NCBI GenBank assembly: GCA_020639075.1
Contig: JACKHI010000001.1
Coordinates: 3,534,001-3,598,000 of the forward strand
DNA length: 64,000 bases
Direction: 5' to 3'
Source: Phycisphaerales bacterium
Lineage (GTDB): Bacteria; Planctomycetota; Phycisphaerae; UBA1845; UTPLA1
This document shows, in pieces, positions 36,239 through 44,839 of the stretch. The position numbers and the translations under genes are program-made. How positions within the stretch are numbered: position 1 is the first letter of the stretch; every line of letters starts with the position of its first letter. The notes below the pieces were generated by a model, which did not search any database, had not been told where the DNA came from, and saw only the letters and a list, made by a program, of their open reading frames with translations.

Positions 36239-37015
36239 TTAGCAGCATGTAGGCGGAATTGGTGCGCCGTGAAAAGAGGATCGGCAATCTCGGCGGCGGC
36301 GGCGAACAAGGGCAGCACTGGCGGCCCCCGCGAAAAGCAACGCGGTGGATGGTTCAGGCACCGGCGTGAGCGAGAAATTCATGTAACCAGAAACATCGAT
36401 CGGGGCATGCTGGGGGGAATCGACGCTGATCGAATCCTGAGACAAGCTGTGAATAATTCTGTAGCTGGTACCGGCTGGCAGCAGGACAGAGTCGTGGGTG
36501 ACAAACGTGCCGGAGGCGGGCTCCAAGGTGAGGGCACCGCCGCGGTGGTTAGCGACGTAATGCGGAGGCCAGAAAACGGTGAGGTCACGCACAAAGATCT
36601 GGTACCTAAAGTCAGCCCAATCCATGGGCGAGGACGAAAACTCAAGCTCGGTGTCGACCGTCAACAGCAAGTCCACGTCGGCGAAGAACTCGATCCGCAC
36701 CTCGGCCGTTGTAAGGAACTCAGGTTCCGCGATGTGCTGATCGACCGCAGCATTGAAAATCCCTGTGTAACCGAGCCACGAGACGTCATATTGCGTGCGG
36801 GCATAACCCGTGCCGATGCCGGTGTCGAGCAACGTGTGAATTTCGTTGTCCGGCGTACTGATGTTCTCGTAATCGCTGATGACCGTCGGACCGCTTGAAT
36901 CCTGTGTGATCGTAATTAGGCGAAAGAACGAAAAATCGAACGCGGCATGGGCGGTGGGGGCCGCAAAGGAAAGGAGACCCCAAATGCAAATCTCGATTTG
37001 AACCAGGCGTTTCAT
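36239..37015 (-). CDS. PEP-CTERM secreted protein, twin 2
   Basis: 258 residues from ATG 37015. It has the same 33-residue signal region and FDFSFFRL beginning as twin 1, then a diverged mature domain sharing the SxxDVSWLxYTGIF and SYRI patterns. The C-terminus has VPEPSTALLFAGAASAALVR and an arginine tail. A further 15 residues after the tail make it longer than typical. Tandem duplicate of twin 1 with 30 bases between them. Confidence 0.85.
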   Translation of the reverse strand: MKRLVQIEICIWGLLSFAAPTAHAAFDFSFFRLITITQDSSGPTVISDYENISTPDNEIHTLLDTGIGTGYARTQYDVSWLGYTGIFNAAVDQHIAEPEFLTTAEVRIEFFADVDLLLTVDTELEFSSSPMDWADFRYQIFVRDLTVFWPPHYVANHRGGALTLEPASGTFVTHDSVLLPAGTSYRIIHSLSQDSISVDSPQHAPIDVSGYMNFSLTPVPEPSTALLFAGAASAALVRRRRRDCRSSFHGAPIPPTCC

Positions 37016-37291
37016 GGCGACTTCCAACTCAACAAAGAGTGACGAGGTTCCTGGTCGGTTTTCCGGCCACCTGTTTAGATCATAGCCTGCTGGTCCATCT
37101 CAATTCAATCTTGGAGCCTTGACATGATTCGGTTGGCGGCGTGATTGGGGCCGCCCGACTGCGCGACATACTTGCTGACGCCGGCAAAGTTGTCTCGGTG
37201 AACCTTCGATTCACGCGAGGCTACATCCCGTCGTTCCATCATGGCGATGAACATTGGGTTGGTCGCGATCTTGGCGCGACTCGCAGATCGT
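37016..37291. other. gap upstream of PEP-CTERM twin 2
   Basis: About 275 bases. A minus-strand frame near 37108-37240 (MFIAMMERRDVASRESK...) stays open but shows no family or good ribosome site. No gene called. Confidence 0.4.
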
Positions 37292-37356
37292 GTCGGGTCG
37301 ATGACCCGACCTACGCGATCTCGATGTCGCGCGCTTCTTGTGTCGGGTCGATGACC
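37292..37356 (-). repeat. tandem REP palindromes left of the IS (50-bp period)
   Basis: Intact GTCGGGTCGATGACCCGAC plus CTACGCG at 37292-37317, and 50 bases later a second copy (37342-37356) cut short by the IS after GGTCGATGACC. Confidence 0.9.
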
Positions 37357-38899
37357 GAATGGCATGAAGCTAAGCCGCGTGAGTTTTTCGGAGTTTTGCG
37401 CGGATTTTGGATCGTGATTGGGTGAGCCGCAGGTACGTCTTGGGTCTGCGTTTGACGGCTCGAGGCTCGATTCGGTCAGGTCGATTCGGGAGCTTGTCGG
37501 CGGCGACGAGTTCCAGGAGTCTTTGTAGCAAGGCGACACGATCGCTGTGTGCGTGGAGGATTTCGAGGAACGGCGCCATCGCTGTGATTCGCTGCCGCGC
37601 TCCGTCGAAACTCAGTCGTCGCGGATCGCCATCGCGACTCCTCGCCGCGCGCCACATCAACGAACGAATCAGGTTGTAGGCCACGGCGTACATGTACACT
37701 TCCTTGCGAACGATATCTGGCGACTTTCCCCGGAGCACTTCCATGTTCAGCGTTGTCTTCAGGCTCCGCAGGTTCAACTCAGCCATCCAACGATCACGAT
37801 ACAACGCGGCAATCGATTCGGCCGAGTAGGCCGCCTCGTCAAGCAAGGTCGTCAATACCTGGATGTGCTGCGTGCGGAATCCGTACGCAGCCACAGTCGT
37901 TTCGACCCGTCGAACGTGCATCGATTCCGGCAACACCGCCCATTGTTCCGGCGAAAGATGTCGTATGCGGTTCTTCGGCCGACGCCACACGATCAACGTG
38001 TCGTTGCGGTCCAGACGGCGCAACGGCCGCAGATTCGGAAGCGGTGCTTCATTCAGCCGCAGCAGCACGTCGATGCCGTGACGTCGCCATTCCGCCACGT
38101 CTGCATAGCTTTGATAGCGCGATCGGCAACGATGACATCGCCGGAATCAAACCGCTGGAGCATGCGTCGCAAGAGGGGAAGTTCCTGCACGCGAAGCGCA
38201 TCGACCGTCAGATCCAACAGGGCGCTGCTCGCATGACAGAAGATCGCCGTCAGGCGAAGTTGTGGAAAACCGCAGCCGGGCTTCTGACCATGGGGTTGCG
38301 GAAATGCCGCCTGCAACGCCGGCGTATCCGGCATGCTGATCGTCGCGCGTCGATGATGCGAACGCGACGTCCGCACCAGCGCAGCGTGTCGCCTTACGCG
38401 ACCGCACACATCGTCGGAGATGCGCCCGATGGAGTGCCTCGAACCACTTCAGCGGGAGTCTGCCACGCGCCTGTGCATAGCGCTGGGATCACCGGATATC
38501 GAACATTGTGGTTCGCCGTGTCGCTGAATATCGCGAGCGAGAGATCCGCTGATCGTCATGGCGACGGCCTCGCGGCAAGCGCAATTGCTGACGAGGATCT
38601 GTCGCAGGAAGGTCCACACAATGACAGTCGGCGTCCAAAAGCAACGCCGGCCGCGATACCCGACCGCACGACTGATCGCATCGATGGTCGCCTGTGGAAT
38701 AAGAGAAAAGTGACATTCGGAATCGACAAGCCCCTTGAGCCCACGGGCGGCAACCCTCAAACTACGCATGATCGACCTCCTGTCGTAACGGTGCCTTTAC
38801 TTGACAACACCATTGCAACGGGAGGTCATCTATTGCGCAACCGCTTGTAAGTGCGCGTCGTAAAAGAAGTTATGTCTACATGCCATTCGGTCGATGACC
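37346..38899. mobile_element. IS4-type insertion sequence with 11-bp target duplication
   Basis: The element occupies 37357-38888 (1532 bp). Its ends are GAATGGCATG and CATGCCATTC, inverted repeats that continue imperfectly. It is flanked by direct copies of GGTCGATGACC at 37346-37356 and 38889-38899. Removing the IS and one copy restores a perfect REP palindrome and the 50-bp tandem spacing. An 11-bp duplication fits the IS4 family. The transposase frame ends 13 bp from the left end. The minus-strand transposase is frameshifted. Confidence 0.93.
37370..38769 (-). pseudogene. IS4-family transposase, several frameshifts
   Basis: The N-terminal part (frame from 38769) has DAISRAVGYRGRRCF and WTFLRQIL ... 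CREAVA, as in IS4 transposases. A frame change near 38480 gives DPSAYAQARGRLP; another near 38346 leads to ISMPDTPALQAAFPQ; a third near 38117 leads from VIVADRA to YADVAEWRRHGIDVLLRL. The C-terminal frame carries LYRDRWMAELNLRSLKTTLNME, the Y-R-W-E-x6-K region with the catalytic Glu of the DDE triad. Reading through, about 460 residues are expected. As read it cannot make active protein, unless the indels are sequence errors. Confidence 0.85.
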
Positions 38900-38953
38900 C
38901 GACCTACGCGGTCTCGGCGTTGCGTGCTTGTCGTGTCGGGTCGATGACCCGAC
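38889..38953 (-). repeat. tandem REP palindromes right of the IS
   Basis: The rest of the interrupted REP (38889-38903, then CTACGCG) and, 50 bp on, an intact copy at 38935-38953 followed by CTACGCG. Together with 37292-37356 this is a three-copy tandem array. Confidence 0.9.
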
Positions 38954-38961
38954 CTACGCGA

Positions 38962-40464
38962 TCATCGCCCGAGGTAATCCATCAGCAGGCGCACGCCGAA
39001 GCCTGTTGCACCGATCGGGGATGTCGGCAGCGCTTTGTCCGTCGTCGCTGTGCCTGCGATGTCCAGGTGCGCCCATGGCGTCTTGTCCGTCACGAATTCC
39101 TGCAGGAATGTCGCCGCCGTGATCGCCCCGCCGGCGCGGCTGCCGATGTTCTTCACGTCGCTGTCCGTCCCGGCGATCTGTTCGCGATAGATTGGCCACA
39201 GCGGCAGGCGCCACAGCAGTTCGTCCGTCGCTTCACCGCTCGCGAGCAACGCGTTCGCCAGCTTGTCGTTTCTCGACATCAAGCCGGCGCACTCGTGGCC
39301 CAGCGCCACTTCGCAGGCGCCTGTCAGCGTCGCAAGGTCGATCATCGCGCTCGGCTTGAACGTCTTCTCGGCGTAGTGCAGGCAATCCGCAAGGACGAGC
39401 CGCCCTTCGGCGTCCGTATTCAGCACTTCAATCGTTCGGCCATTGCTCGCGCGAATGATGTCGCCCGGCCGGTAGGCATCGCCGGAGATCATGTTCTCCG
39501 CCGCGCCGATCACGCCGATGACGCGCTGCTTCACGCCCAACAAGGAGCACGCCGCCAGCGCGCCGACAACGGCCATGCCGCCCTGCTTGTCGTATTTCAT
39601 GTCGGGGATGCTCGCCGCGGGTTTGATCGAGTAGCCGCCGGTGTCGAGCGTCACGGCTTTGCCCACAAACACGATCGGCTTCGACTTCGCGCCACCCTTG
39701 CCGGCGTGCTCCAGGATGATCATTCGGGGCTTGCTGCTCGAACCCATTCCGACGGCGAGGAACGCGCCAAACTTCTCGCGCTCCATTCGCTTATGGTCGA
39801 ATACCGTGCACTTGAGTCGGTACTTCTTCGCGATCGACTGGCACATTCGCGCCAACGCTTCTGGATGCACGATGTTCGGCGGCAGATGCCCGAGGTGCCG
39901 CGCTAGGTTGACGGCCTCGGCGAGCTTCGCCGCGTTCGTCGCCGCCTTCCGCGTCGCCGACAGCGTCTTCGCAGACGTGAGCAGAGTCAGGTTCGCAGAC
40001 GCCGCGTTCGCATCCGTCGCCTTCTTCTCGCGCAGTTCGACGAATCGAAATCCGCTCAGGCAATACCCTTCGACCCACGCCGCCGCCTCGGCCGCAGTGT
40101 CGAACGACTCGCCCCATACCGCCGCGCGTCGCACACGGGTCTTCCTACACCAGTCGTATGCCAATCCTGCGGCATTTCGAACGTGCGCGATTCCGGAATC
40201 CCCCTCCTTCGTGATGCACACCAGCGCCGCCCGGCCGAATTTCGAACTCAGCGGCAGCACCTGCGACTCGATCGCCCCGACCGACTCGCTGCCGTGATAT
40301 CGCTCGACCAATTCGTTGATGCGGCTCTTGAGCCGCGAATCGATCCCGCTCAGCGATGGCGGCGCGATCTTCCCCTTCTTCACACGCACGGGTATGAGCA
40401 ACACGTCGGCCCCGATTCGAGGCGTCAGCGTCTTACAGTCCACAGTCGGCATTTCAATCTTCAT
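38962..40464 (-). CDS. pepA: leucyl aminopeptidase (M17 family)
   Basis: 500 residues from ATG 40464. The N-terminal domain is variable; the catalytic domain starts near 190. Two-metal-site motifs are present: GKAVTLDTGGYSIKP (Lys and Asp), DMKYDKQGG (Asp, Lys) and the M17 signature NTDAEGRLVLADCL with Asp and Glu ligands and catalytic Arg. Homohexameric cytoplasmic exopeptidase that releases N-terminal amino acids in peptide turnover. The canonical text is GKGITFDxGG; here GKAVTLDTGG, a mild variant. It abuts the REP array at its 3' side. Confidence 0.95.
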   Translation of the reverse strand: MKIEMPTVDCKTLTPRIGADVLLIPVRVKKGKIAPPSLSGIDSRLKSRINELVERYHGSESVGAIESQVLPLSSKFGRAALVCITKEGDSGIAHVRNAAGLAYDWCRKTRVRRAAVWGESFDTAAEAAAWVEGYCLSGFRFVELREKKATDANAASANLTLLTSAKTLSATRKAATNAAKLAEAVNLARHLGHLPPNIVHPEALARMCQSIAKKYRLKCTVFDHKRMEREKFGAFLAVGMGSSSKPRMIILEHAGKGGAKSKPIVFVGKAVTLDTGGYSIKPAASIPDMKYDKQGGMAVVGALAACSLLGVKQRVIGVIGAAENMISGDAYRPGDIIRASNGRTIEVLNTDAEGRLVLADCLHYAEKTFKPSAMIDLATLTGACEVALGHECAGLMSRNDKLANALLASGEATDELLWRLPLWPIYREQIAGTDSDVKNIGSRAGGAITAATFLQEFVTDKTPWAHLDIAGTATTDKALPTSPIGATGFGVRLLMDYLGR

Positions 40465-40509
40465 CAGTGTCTCGCTTCCCAAGTCCGTCGAACGGGATCG
40501 ATGCTTCGA

Positions 40510-41055
40510 TCATCCCTGACCATCGGCCGGATCCTGCGGCAGCACACCGATGTGCGCCCGCCATGGACCGACCGCCTCCTTGTACTGATACGCCATCGCC
40601 TTGGCGATCTGATGCACGTGGTTCAGATCGTGCGCAACCCACGTGGCGATGAGTTGTCGCAGCGTCACAGCCCCAAGGACGGGATGAACGCCGCGCCAAT
40701 CCAACTGTTCCCTGCTCAACTGCAGGGATTCCAGTTCGGCGAGATTGACCTCTCGCAATGCGGAGAATTCCCGCAGCAACGCTGAGATTGACTTCCCCCG
40801 GCTCGCCTCATACATCGCATAGCGATCGAACGGCTCGAACGGAACCGACTCCCGATGCGCCAGGATGGTACGAAGCCGGGGCATCCAATCCGTCTTTTCG
40901 CCGTGAATCAAGTGTCCGACGACGTCGAACGGGCTGAACGTGTCCTTCCCATAATTGCCCGTGATCCACGGATCGCTGAGACCTTCCAACATGGCCGTCA
41001 GCACGTTCGGCGTCCGCCGAAGAACCTCGATCGCCTGTTGGAATTCAAAACACAT
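40510..41055 (-). CDS. DinB-like metal-binding protein
   Basis: 181 residues. Helical, with GHLIHGE near residue 47 and HDLNHVHQIAK near 145, the three-histidine metal site of the DinB/YfiT four-helix-bundle superfamily. Members include damage-inducible proteins and thiol (bacillithiol, mycothiol) transferases; the substrate is unknown here. The start codon is 342 bp from the divergent PEP-CTERM gene. It ends 45 bp upstream of the pepA start, so an operon with pepA is possible. Confidence 0.85.
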   Translation of the reverse strand: MCFEFQQAIEVLRRTPNVLTAMLEGLSDPWITGNYGKDTFSPFDVVGHLIHGEKTDWMPRLRTILAHRESVPFEPFDRYAMYEASRGKSISALLREFSALREVNLAELESLQLSREQLDWRGVHPVLGAVTLRQLIATWVAHDLNHVHQIAKAMAYQYKEAVGPWRAHIGVLPQDPADGQG

Positions 41056-41397
41056 AACGAAACACCCACTGCGCGATCACTCGTTCAACAGTCGCCGCTC
41101 GAACGGACCAGTGAGCTTAGGACCGCACCGACGTCAACGCAAACTCGGACGTAGATTCAACAATGGCGCGCCGGTCTCGCCCCGATATCGATTTTGATTA
41201 TCGCTCCGCAAAAGCTCTGTTCGTCCCAGATTACCCGGCGAGAGGGCCGGGCGCGGAGGCAGTCGCCCCAATTCCGAATCAGCCGTTTGAACTCGCGTCG
41301 CCGCACTGCATAACATCCGCGACGCTGGTACCACAGACCCGCGTCCTCGTAGCGATTCACGCATCGAAAGTGGCATGAAATCGGGGGGATTTTCGCC
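41056..41397. other. divergent intergenic region
   Basis: 342 bases between the DinB-like and PEP-CTERM genes. Short open frames (for example 41163-41378) have no family features. GGGGGGAT before ATG 41398 serves as ribosome site. No clear promoter motif. Confidence 0.5.
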
Positions 41398-42162
41398 ATG
41401 ACGACCACAAACCGCATCCGCACATTCACATTCAGCCTGATGGCCGGCCTTGCCGTCGCTGCGAACGCCAGCGCAGGCGTTCTCGACTTCGACGGCTTCG
41501 CGCACGGTCAGATCATGACCAATCAGCTGCAGGCGTCCGACGGCGTGACGATTTCGGCCGACAATCCGAATCGCGCCTTCGACATCGCCGCGATTTTCAA
41601 TACGAATTTCGCCGGCATGACGCCCGATCCGGACCTTGTCGCGCCCTGGGACGCCGGCAACCTCGCCCCGAACACGAATCTCGGCAATGCGTTGATTCTG
41701 TCGCAGACGAGCACGCTCTCCGCCCCCGGCATCCTCGCGGTGCCGAATGATGAAGGCAGCCGCCCCGCCGGGAAGCTCATCCTCGACTTCGATTCGATCA
41801 TCACGAGCGTCGGCTTCGACCTGATCGACGTCGAGAGCATCACGTCCGAAGACGGTATGGTGATGTTCTACCTCAACGGCGTCCTGCTCGACTCGATCGC
41901 CTTCGACGAATTCGTCACGCCCGGCCAGTTCTACGACCCGACGGTCGTTTACGGCAACAACTCCGCCAATCGGATCAGCCCGATCTCCATCGGCGATCTG
42001 GATCCGGCGTCCCGCGGCGCGGCGCTCGGCTTTGACCGCGTCGTGTTCGCCCTCGGCGGCTCGGGCGCCATCGACACGATCCAGTATGTACCGGAACCGG
42101 CGACGCTGTCGCTCGTCGTTCTCGGCGGAATCACGATGATTCGCCGCCGCCGAACGGCCTGA
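41398..42162 (+). CDS. PEP-CTERM secreted protein
   Basis: 254 residues. A signal peptide ends at ASA-GV. The mature domain begins VLDFDGFAHGQIMTNQL, as in a group of PEP-CTERM beta-sandwich proteins, and includes FDSIITSVGFDLIDVES and VVFALGGSGAIDTIQY. The C-terminus VPEPATLSLVVLGGITMIRR and arginine tail form the sorting signal. It is probably exported and processed by an exosortase encoded elsewhere. A terminator follows 60 bases after the stop. Not closely similar to the twins at 35-37 kb. Confidence 0.88.
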   Translation: MTTTNRIRTFTFSLMAGLAVAANASAGVLDFDGFAHGQIMTNQLQASDGVTISADNPNRAFDIAAIFNTNFAGMTPDPDLVAPWDAGNLAPNTNLGNALILSQTSTLSAPGILAVPNDEGSRPAGKLILDFDSIITSVGFDLIDVESITSEDGMVMFYLNGVLLDSIAFDEFVTPGQFYDPTVVYGNNSANRISPISIGDLDPASRGAALGFDRVVFALGGSGAIDTIQYVPEPATLSLVVLGGITMIRRRRTA

Positions 42163-42220
42163 CGTCGCCGCACCCGATAACGCCTATTCCCGGCGGGATC
42201 GCGACACTCGAATCTTCTGA

Positions 42221-42251
42221 CGGCCCGCGGCGAATTGCCGCGGGCCTTTTC
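42221..42251 (+). terminator. intrinsic terminator of the PEP-CTERM gene
   Basis: GCCCGCGGC (42223-42231), loop GAATT, GCCGCGGGC, then CTTTT. Confidence 0.85.
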
Positions 42252-42278
42252 GTGCGCGTCGCCCGGCGAGAAATCAGA

Positions 42279-42284
42279 TATAAT
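42279..42284 (+). promoter_or_regulatory. probable -10 box of rimO
   Basis: TATAAT, 79 bases before the rimO start; a REP palindrome lies between it and the ATG. No clear -35. Confidence 0.5.
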
Positions 42285-42316
42285 CCGCCGCTACGCCCGA
42301 TTCCGTGATCCCGACA

Positions 42317-42335
42317 GTCGGGTCATCGACTCGAC
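42317..42335 (+). repeat. REP palindrome (one mismatch) in the rimO leader
   Basis: GTCGGGTCATCGACTCGAC: one arm base differs from the consensus. Located in the presumed 5' untranslated region. Confidence 0.7.
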
Positions 42336-42362
42336 ATGATTCCCCGTGGAGCCGTCATAAGT

Positions 42363-43757
42363 ATGCAAATGCCGAGCGTGTCATTCGTTTCCCTGGGCTG
42401 CCCGAAGAACCTCGTCGACTCCGAGAAGATGCTCGGTCTGCTGGCCGAGGCCGGATGCCCGATCGTCAGCGACGATTCCGGCGTCGGGGAAGTCGTCATC
42501 GTCAACACGTGCGGCTTTCTGAGCGCTTCGCGCGAGGAGGCAGTTGACGTCCTTCGCGAAATTGCAGTCCACAAGCGCAACGGCGACGTCAAACGGATCG
42601 TCGCCGCGGGCTGCCTCGTCCAGCGCGACGGCCAGGGGCTGCTTAAGGACGTTCCCGAAATCGACGCGCTCGTCGGCGTCAACAACCGACGCGACATCGT
42701 TCGCGCCGTCAGGGCGGCGGCCGAGGCGGCGGCGAGTGATGCGCCGCCGTCGGAGGGCAGCCGGCTTTTCCTGGGTTCGTATCATGATGCGTCGTGGACG
42801 GACGCGAACAAATCCGATCGCGCACGACTTCGGCTGACGCCGGCGCACTACGCGTACCTGCGAATGAGCGAGGGCTGCAACCAGAAGTGCACGTTCTGCA
42901 CGATCCCTTCGATCCGCGGACCGATGCATTGCAAGGGTGTCGATGAGATCATGGCCGAAGCGCGCGAGCTGATCGACGACGGCGCCGTCGAGATCAATCT
43001 CATCGGGCAGGACACGACGAGCTACGGTCAGGATATCGGCTACGACGCCGGTCTTTCGGGATTGCTTAAGACGCTGAATACACTCGACGGCGTGCACTGG
43101 ATCCGGCTGATGTACGCGTATCCGTCGGACTTCACGGACGAGATGATCGACGCGATCGCGGACAACGAGCGTATCGCGAAGTACATCGACATACCGCTGC
43201 AGCACATTTCGGATCGCGTGCTCAAGTCGATGCATCGGCGCGTGACGCGGAAGGAAACAGAAGTTCTGCTCGAGAAGCTGCGCGACAGGATTCCGGGCGT
43301 CAGCATTCGCACGACGTTCATTTCAGGTTTCCCGGGTGAGACGGATGCGGATCACGACGAGCTGCACGAATTCATCCGTGATTTCGGCTTCGATATGCTC
43401 GGCGTCTTCCCATATTCGAATGAGCCCGGAACGCCGGCGCACAACATGAAGACGCATCTACCGCCGGAACTGATCGAAGAGCGCGTCGAGGAACTGATGC
43501 TTGCCCAGCAGGAAGTGGCCTTCGAGCGCGCCGAGCTGCGCATCGGCACAAAGTTCGACGTGTTGATCGACGATTACGGCGACGAAGGCACCTACCCCGC
43601 ACGCCACGAAGGCCAGGCGCCGGATGTCGACAGCATCGTCTATGTTGAAGGCGGCGAGTTCGATCCGGGCGACATCGTCAAGGTCCGTTGCACTGGCACG
43701 GACGAGTATGATCTTGTCGCGCGCCCCGCCGACGGGAAACTGCCGGTCATCCAGTAG
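42363..43757 (+). CDS. rimO: ribosomal protein S12 methylthiotransferase
   Basis: 464 residues from ATG 42363. The N-terminal UPF0004 domain starts VSFVSLGCPKNLVDSE, with NTCGF and GCLVQRDG cysteines ligating the auxiliary cluster. The radical-SAM domain has CNQKCTFCTIP (CxxxCxxC). The C-terminal TRAM domain includes IGTKFDVLIDDYG. The LGCPKN start and overall order distinguish RimO from MiaB. It methylthiolates an aspartate of ribosomal protein S12 (uS12). The stop codon overlaps a degenerate REP palindrome (43757-43775). Confidence 0.95.
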   Translation: MQMPSVSFVSLGCPKNLVDSEKMLGLLAEAGCPIVSDDSGVGEVVIVNTCGFLSASREEAVDVLREIAVHKRNGDVKRIVAAGCLVQRDGQGLLKDVPEIDALVGVNNRRDIVRAVRAAAEAAASDAPPSEGSRLFLGSYHDASWTDANKSDRARLRLTPAHYAYLRMSEGCNQKCTFCTIPSIRGPMHCKGVDEIMAEARELIDDGAVEINLIGQDTTSYGQDIGYDAGLSGLLKTLNTLDGVHWIRLMYAYPSDFTDEMIDAIADNERIAKYIDIPLQHISDRVLKSMHRRVTRKETEVLLEKLRDRIPGVSIRTTFISGFPGETDADHDELHEFIRDFGFDMLGVFPYSNEPGTPAHNMKTHLPPELIEERVEELMLAQQEVAFERAELRIGTKFDVLIDDYGDEGTYPARHEGQAPDVDSIVYVEGGEFDPGDIVKVRCTGTDEYDLVARPADGKLPVIQ

Positions 43758-43775
43758 TCGGGACATCGACCCGTC
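43757..43775 (+). repeat. degenerate REP palindrome after rimO
   Basis: GTCGGGACATCGACCCGTC preceded by GTA: two to three differences from consensus, arms still partly paired. Confidence 0.55.
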
Positions 43776-44002
43776 GCGAATGACATCAATCCGAATGCCG
43801 CAAACGCGCCGGACCCCGGGAGAAGACGGACTCGACTGCCCGGACGGCTGCTCGAAAATCACCCCTTTTCGCTGGTATTTTCAAGCTCTGCCCAACGTAT
43901 CGCCCCCACTTTCCCCACTATTTCCACCCCATCATTCGACGCTGAGTCGATATGGTGGAATCAGACATTCATCGACCCATCTGCCAGGTGTTCCGCGGGC
44001 TC

Positions 44003-44019
44003 TGGCACGCTCGTTGCAT
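44003..44019 (+). promoter_or_regulatory. sigma-54 (-24/-12) promoter
   Basis: TGGCACGCTCGTTGCAT matches TGGCAC-N5-TTGCA without mismatch. It lies 74 bases upstream of the lipoprotein start at 44093. The rest of 43776-44092 shows no gene. Confidence 0.75.
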
Positions 44020-44092
44020 TACCCGACTCCGCCATGACAACGCGGTCGACGCTCCCCAAGCGGGAACGATCGCCAGACAGGAGACGAATGCG

Positions 44093-44704
44093 ATGAACGG
44101 GAACAAGAACAAACGACAACGAAGCTTCAACGGTCTGATGATCGCGGCGCTGGCGAGCGCCGGTCTCGGCATCGGCTGCACGCCGGTGCCGGGGGAAGTC
44201 GGGCCGGGGATACCAATCGGACCGGTCGACTGCAATGATCTGAAAGCCGGCGCGTTAATGATCTACGAGATTCCGTTTCCGCAGGAGGACTCAGACGTCG
44301 TACATGCGAGTACGACGTTCAAGGTTCGCTGGTTTGCAGAGTACGAAAGGGGTTCGAACATGAACTTCTTCGGCTTCACCGGCGACTACATCGCGAGCGT
44401 CACGATCCTGGAAAATGGGATGGAGGTCTTCTACGAGGAGATCGACGCGACGCCGATCAATGTCGCCAGCGGCGAATATGACGAAGTGATTCTTCCGGCG
44501 GGTCTGCCGGCGGGCACGTACCTGGTCCGCGTGGTGCTGGACATCAACGGCGAAGTCGATCAGTGCAATGACCTGGGATTCGTACTCAACAATGTTCGCG
44601 AGGCCGAGCTGACGATTGTGCCGGAACCGATCGACGATGAGGCGGCCGGCACGTCGGGACAGGGCAGCAACGCAGGACCGCGGGGCACGCCGGCCGGGCG
44701 CTGA
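44093..44704 (+). CDS. lipoprotein, unknown function, under sigma-54 promoter
   Basis: 203 residues from ATG 44093 with AGGAG upstream. A basic start (NKNKRQR) and hydrophobic stretch end in LGIGC, a lipobox, so it is likely lipid-anchored. The mature part is one beta-rich domain (FKVRWFAEYERG, YIASVTILENG, LPAGTYLVRVVLDINGEVDQCNDLGF) resembling an Ig/CARDB-like adhesion or binding fold. The tail is disordered (SGQGSNAGPRGTP). The family is not identified. The sigma-54 site suggests regulated expression dependent on an enhancer-binding protein not in the window. Confidence 0.7.
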   Translation: MNGNKNKRQRSFNGLMIAALASAGLGIGCTPVPGEVGPGIPIGPVDCNDLKAGALMIYEIPFPQEDSDVVHASTTFKVRWFAEYERGSNMNFFGFTGDYIASVTILENGMEVFYEEIDATPINVASGEYDEVILPAGLPAGTYLVRVVLDINGEVDQCNDLGFVLNNVREAELTIVPEPIDDEAAGTSGQGSNAGPRGTPAGR

Positions 44705-44735
44705 TGCGGGCGACGCAACCTAATGACAAACCTGG

Positions 44736-44781
44736 GCGCCGCGCCGCGAACCAATCGGTTCGTCGGCGCGGCGACTTTTTT
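44736..44781 (+). terminator. intrinsic terminator after the lipoprotein gene
   Basis: Long stem (GCCGCGCCGCGAACC paired with GGTTCG, TCGGCGCGGC) with AAT loop, followed by GACTTTTTTC. Confidence 0.85.
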
Positions 44782-44839
44782 CGGTTCATTACGGAAAATC
44801 GGGATACCTCGGCGTTCCGGTACAAGAGCGGCAGGTTTG

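Noticed and set aside
37108..37240. Short minus-strand gene (MFIAMMERRDV...)
   Set aside because: No family, weak start, adjoins repeats; support too thin.
37292..38953. CRISPR-like array (palindromic repeats, 24-base spacers)
   Set aside because: Only three units, spacers resemble each other, repeats contain the REP palindrome, and no cas gene is near. It is a REP tandem array.
41163..41378. Small gene upstream of the PEP-CTERM gene
   Set aside because: No ribosome site of note, no motif, Arg/Pro-rich composition typical of chance frames in GC-rich DNA.
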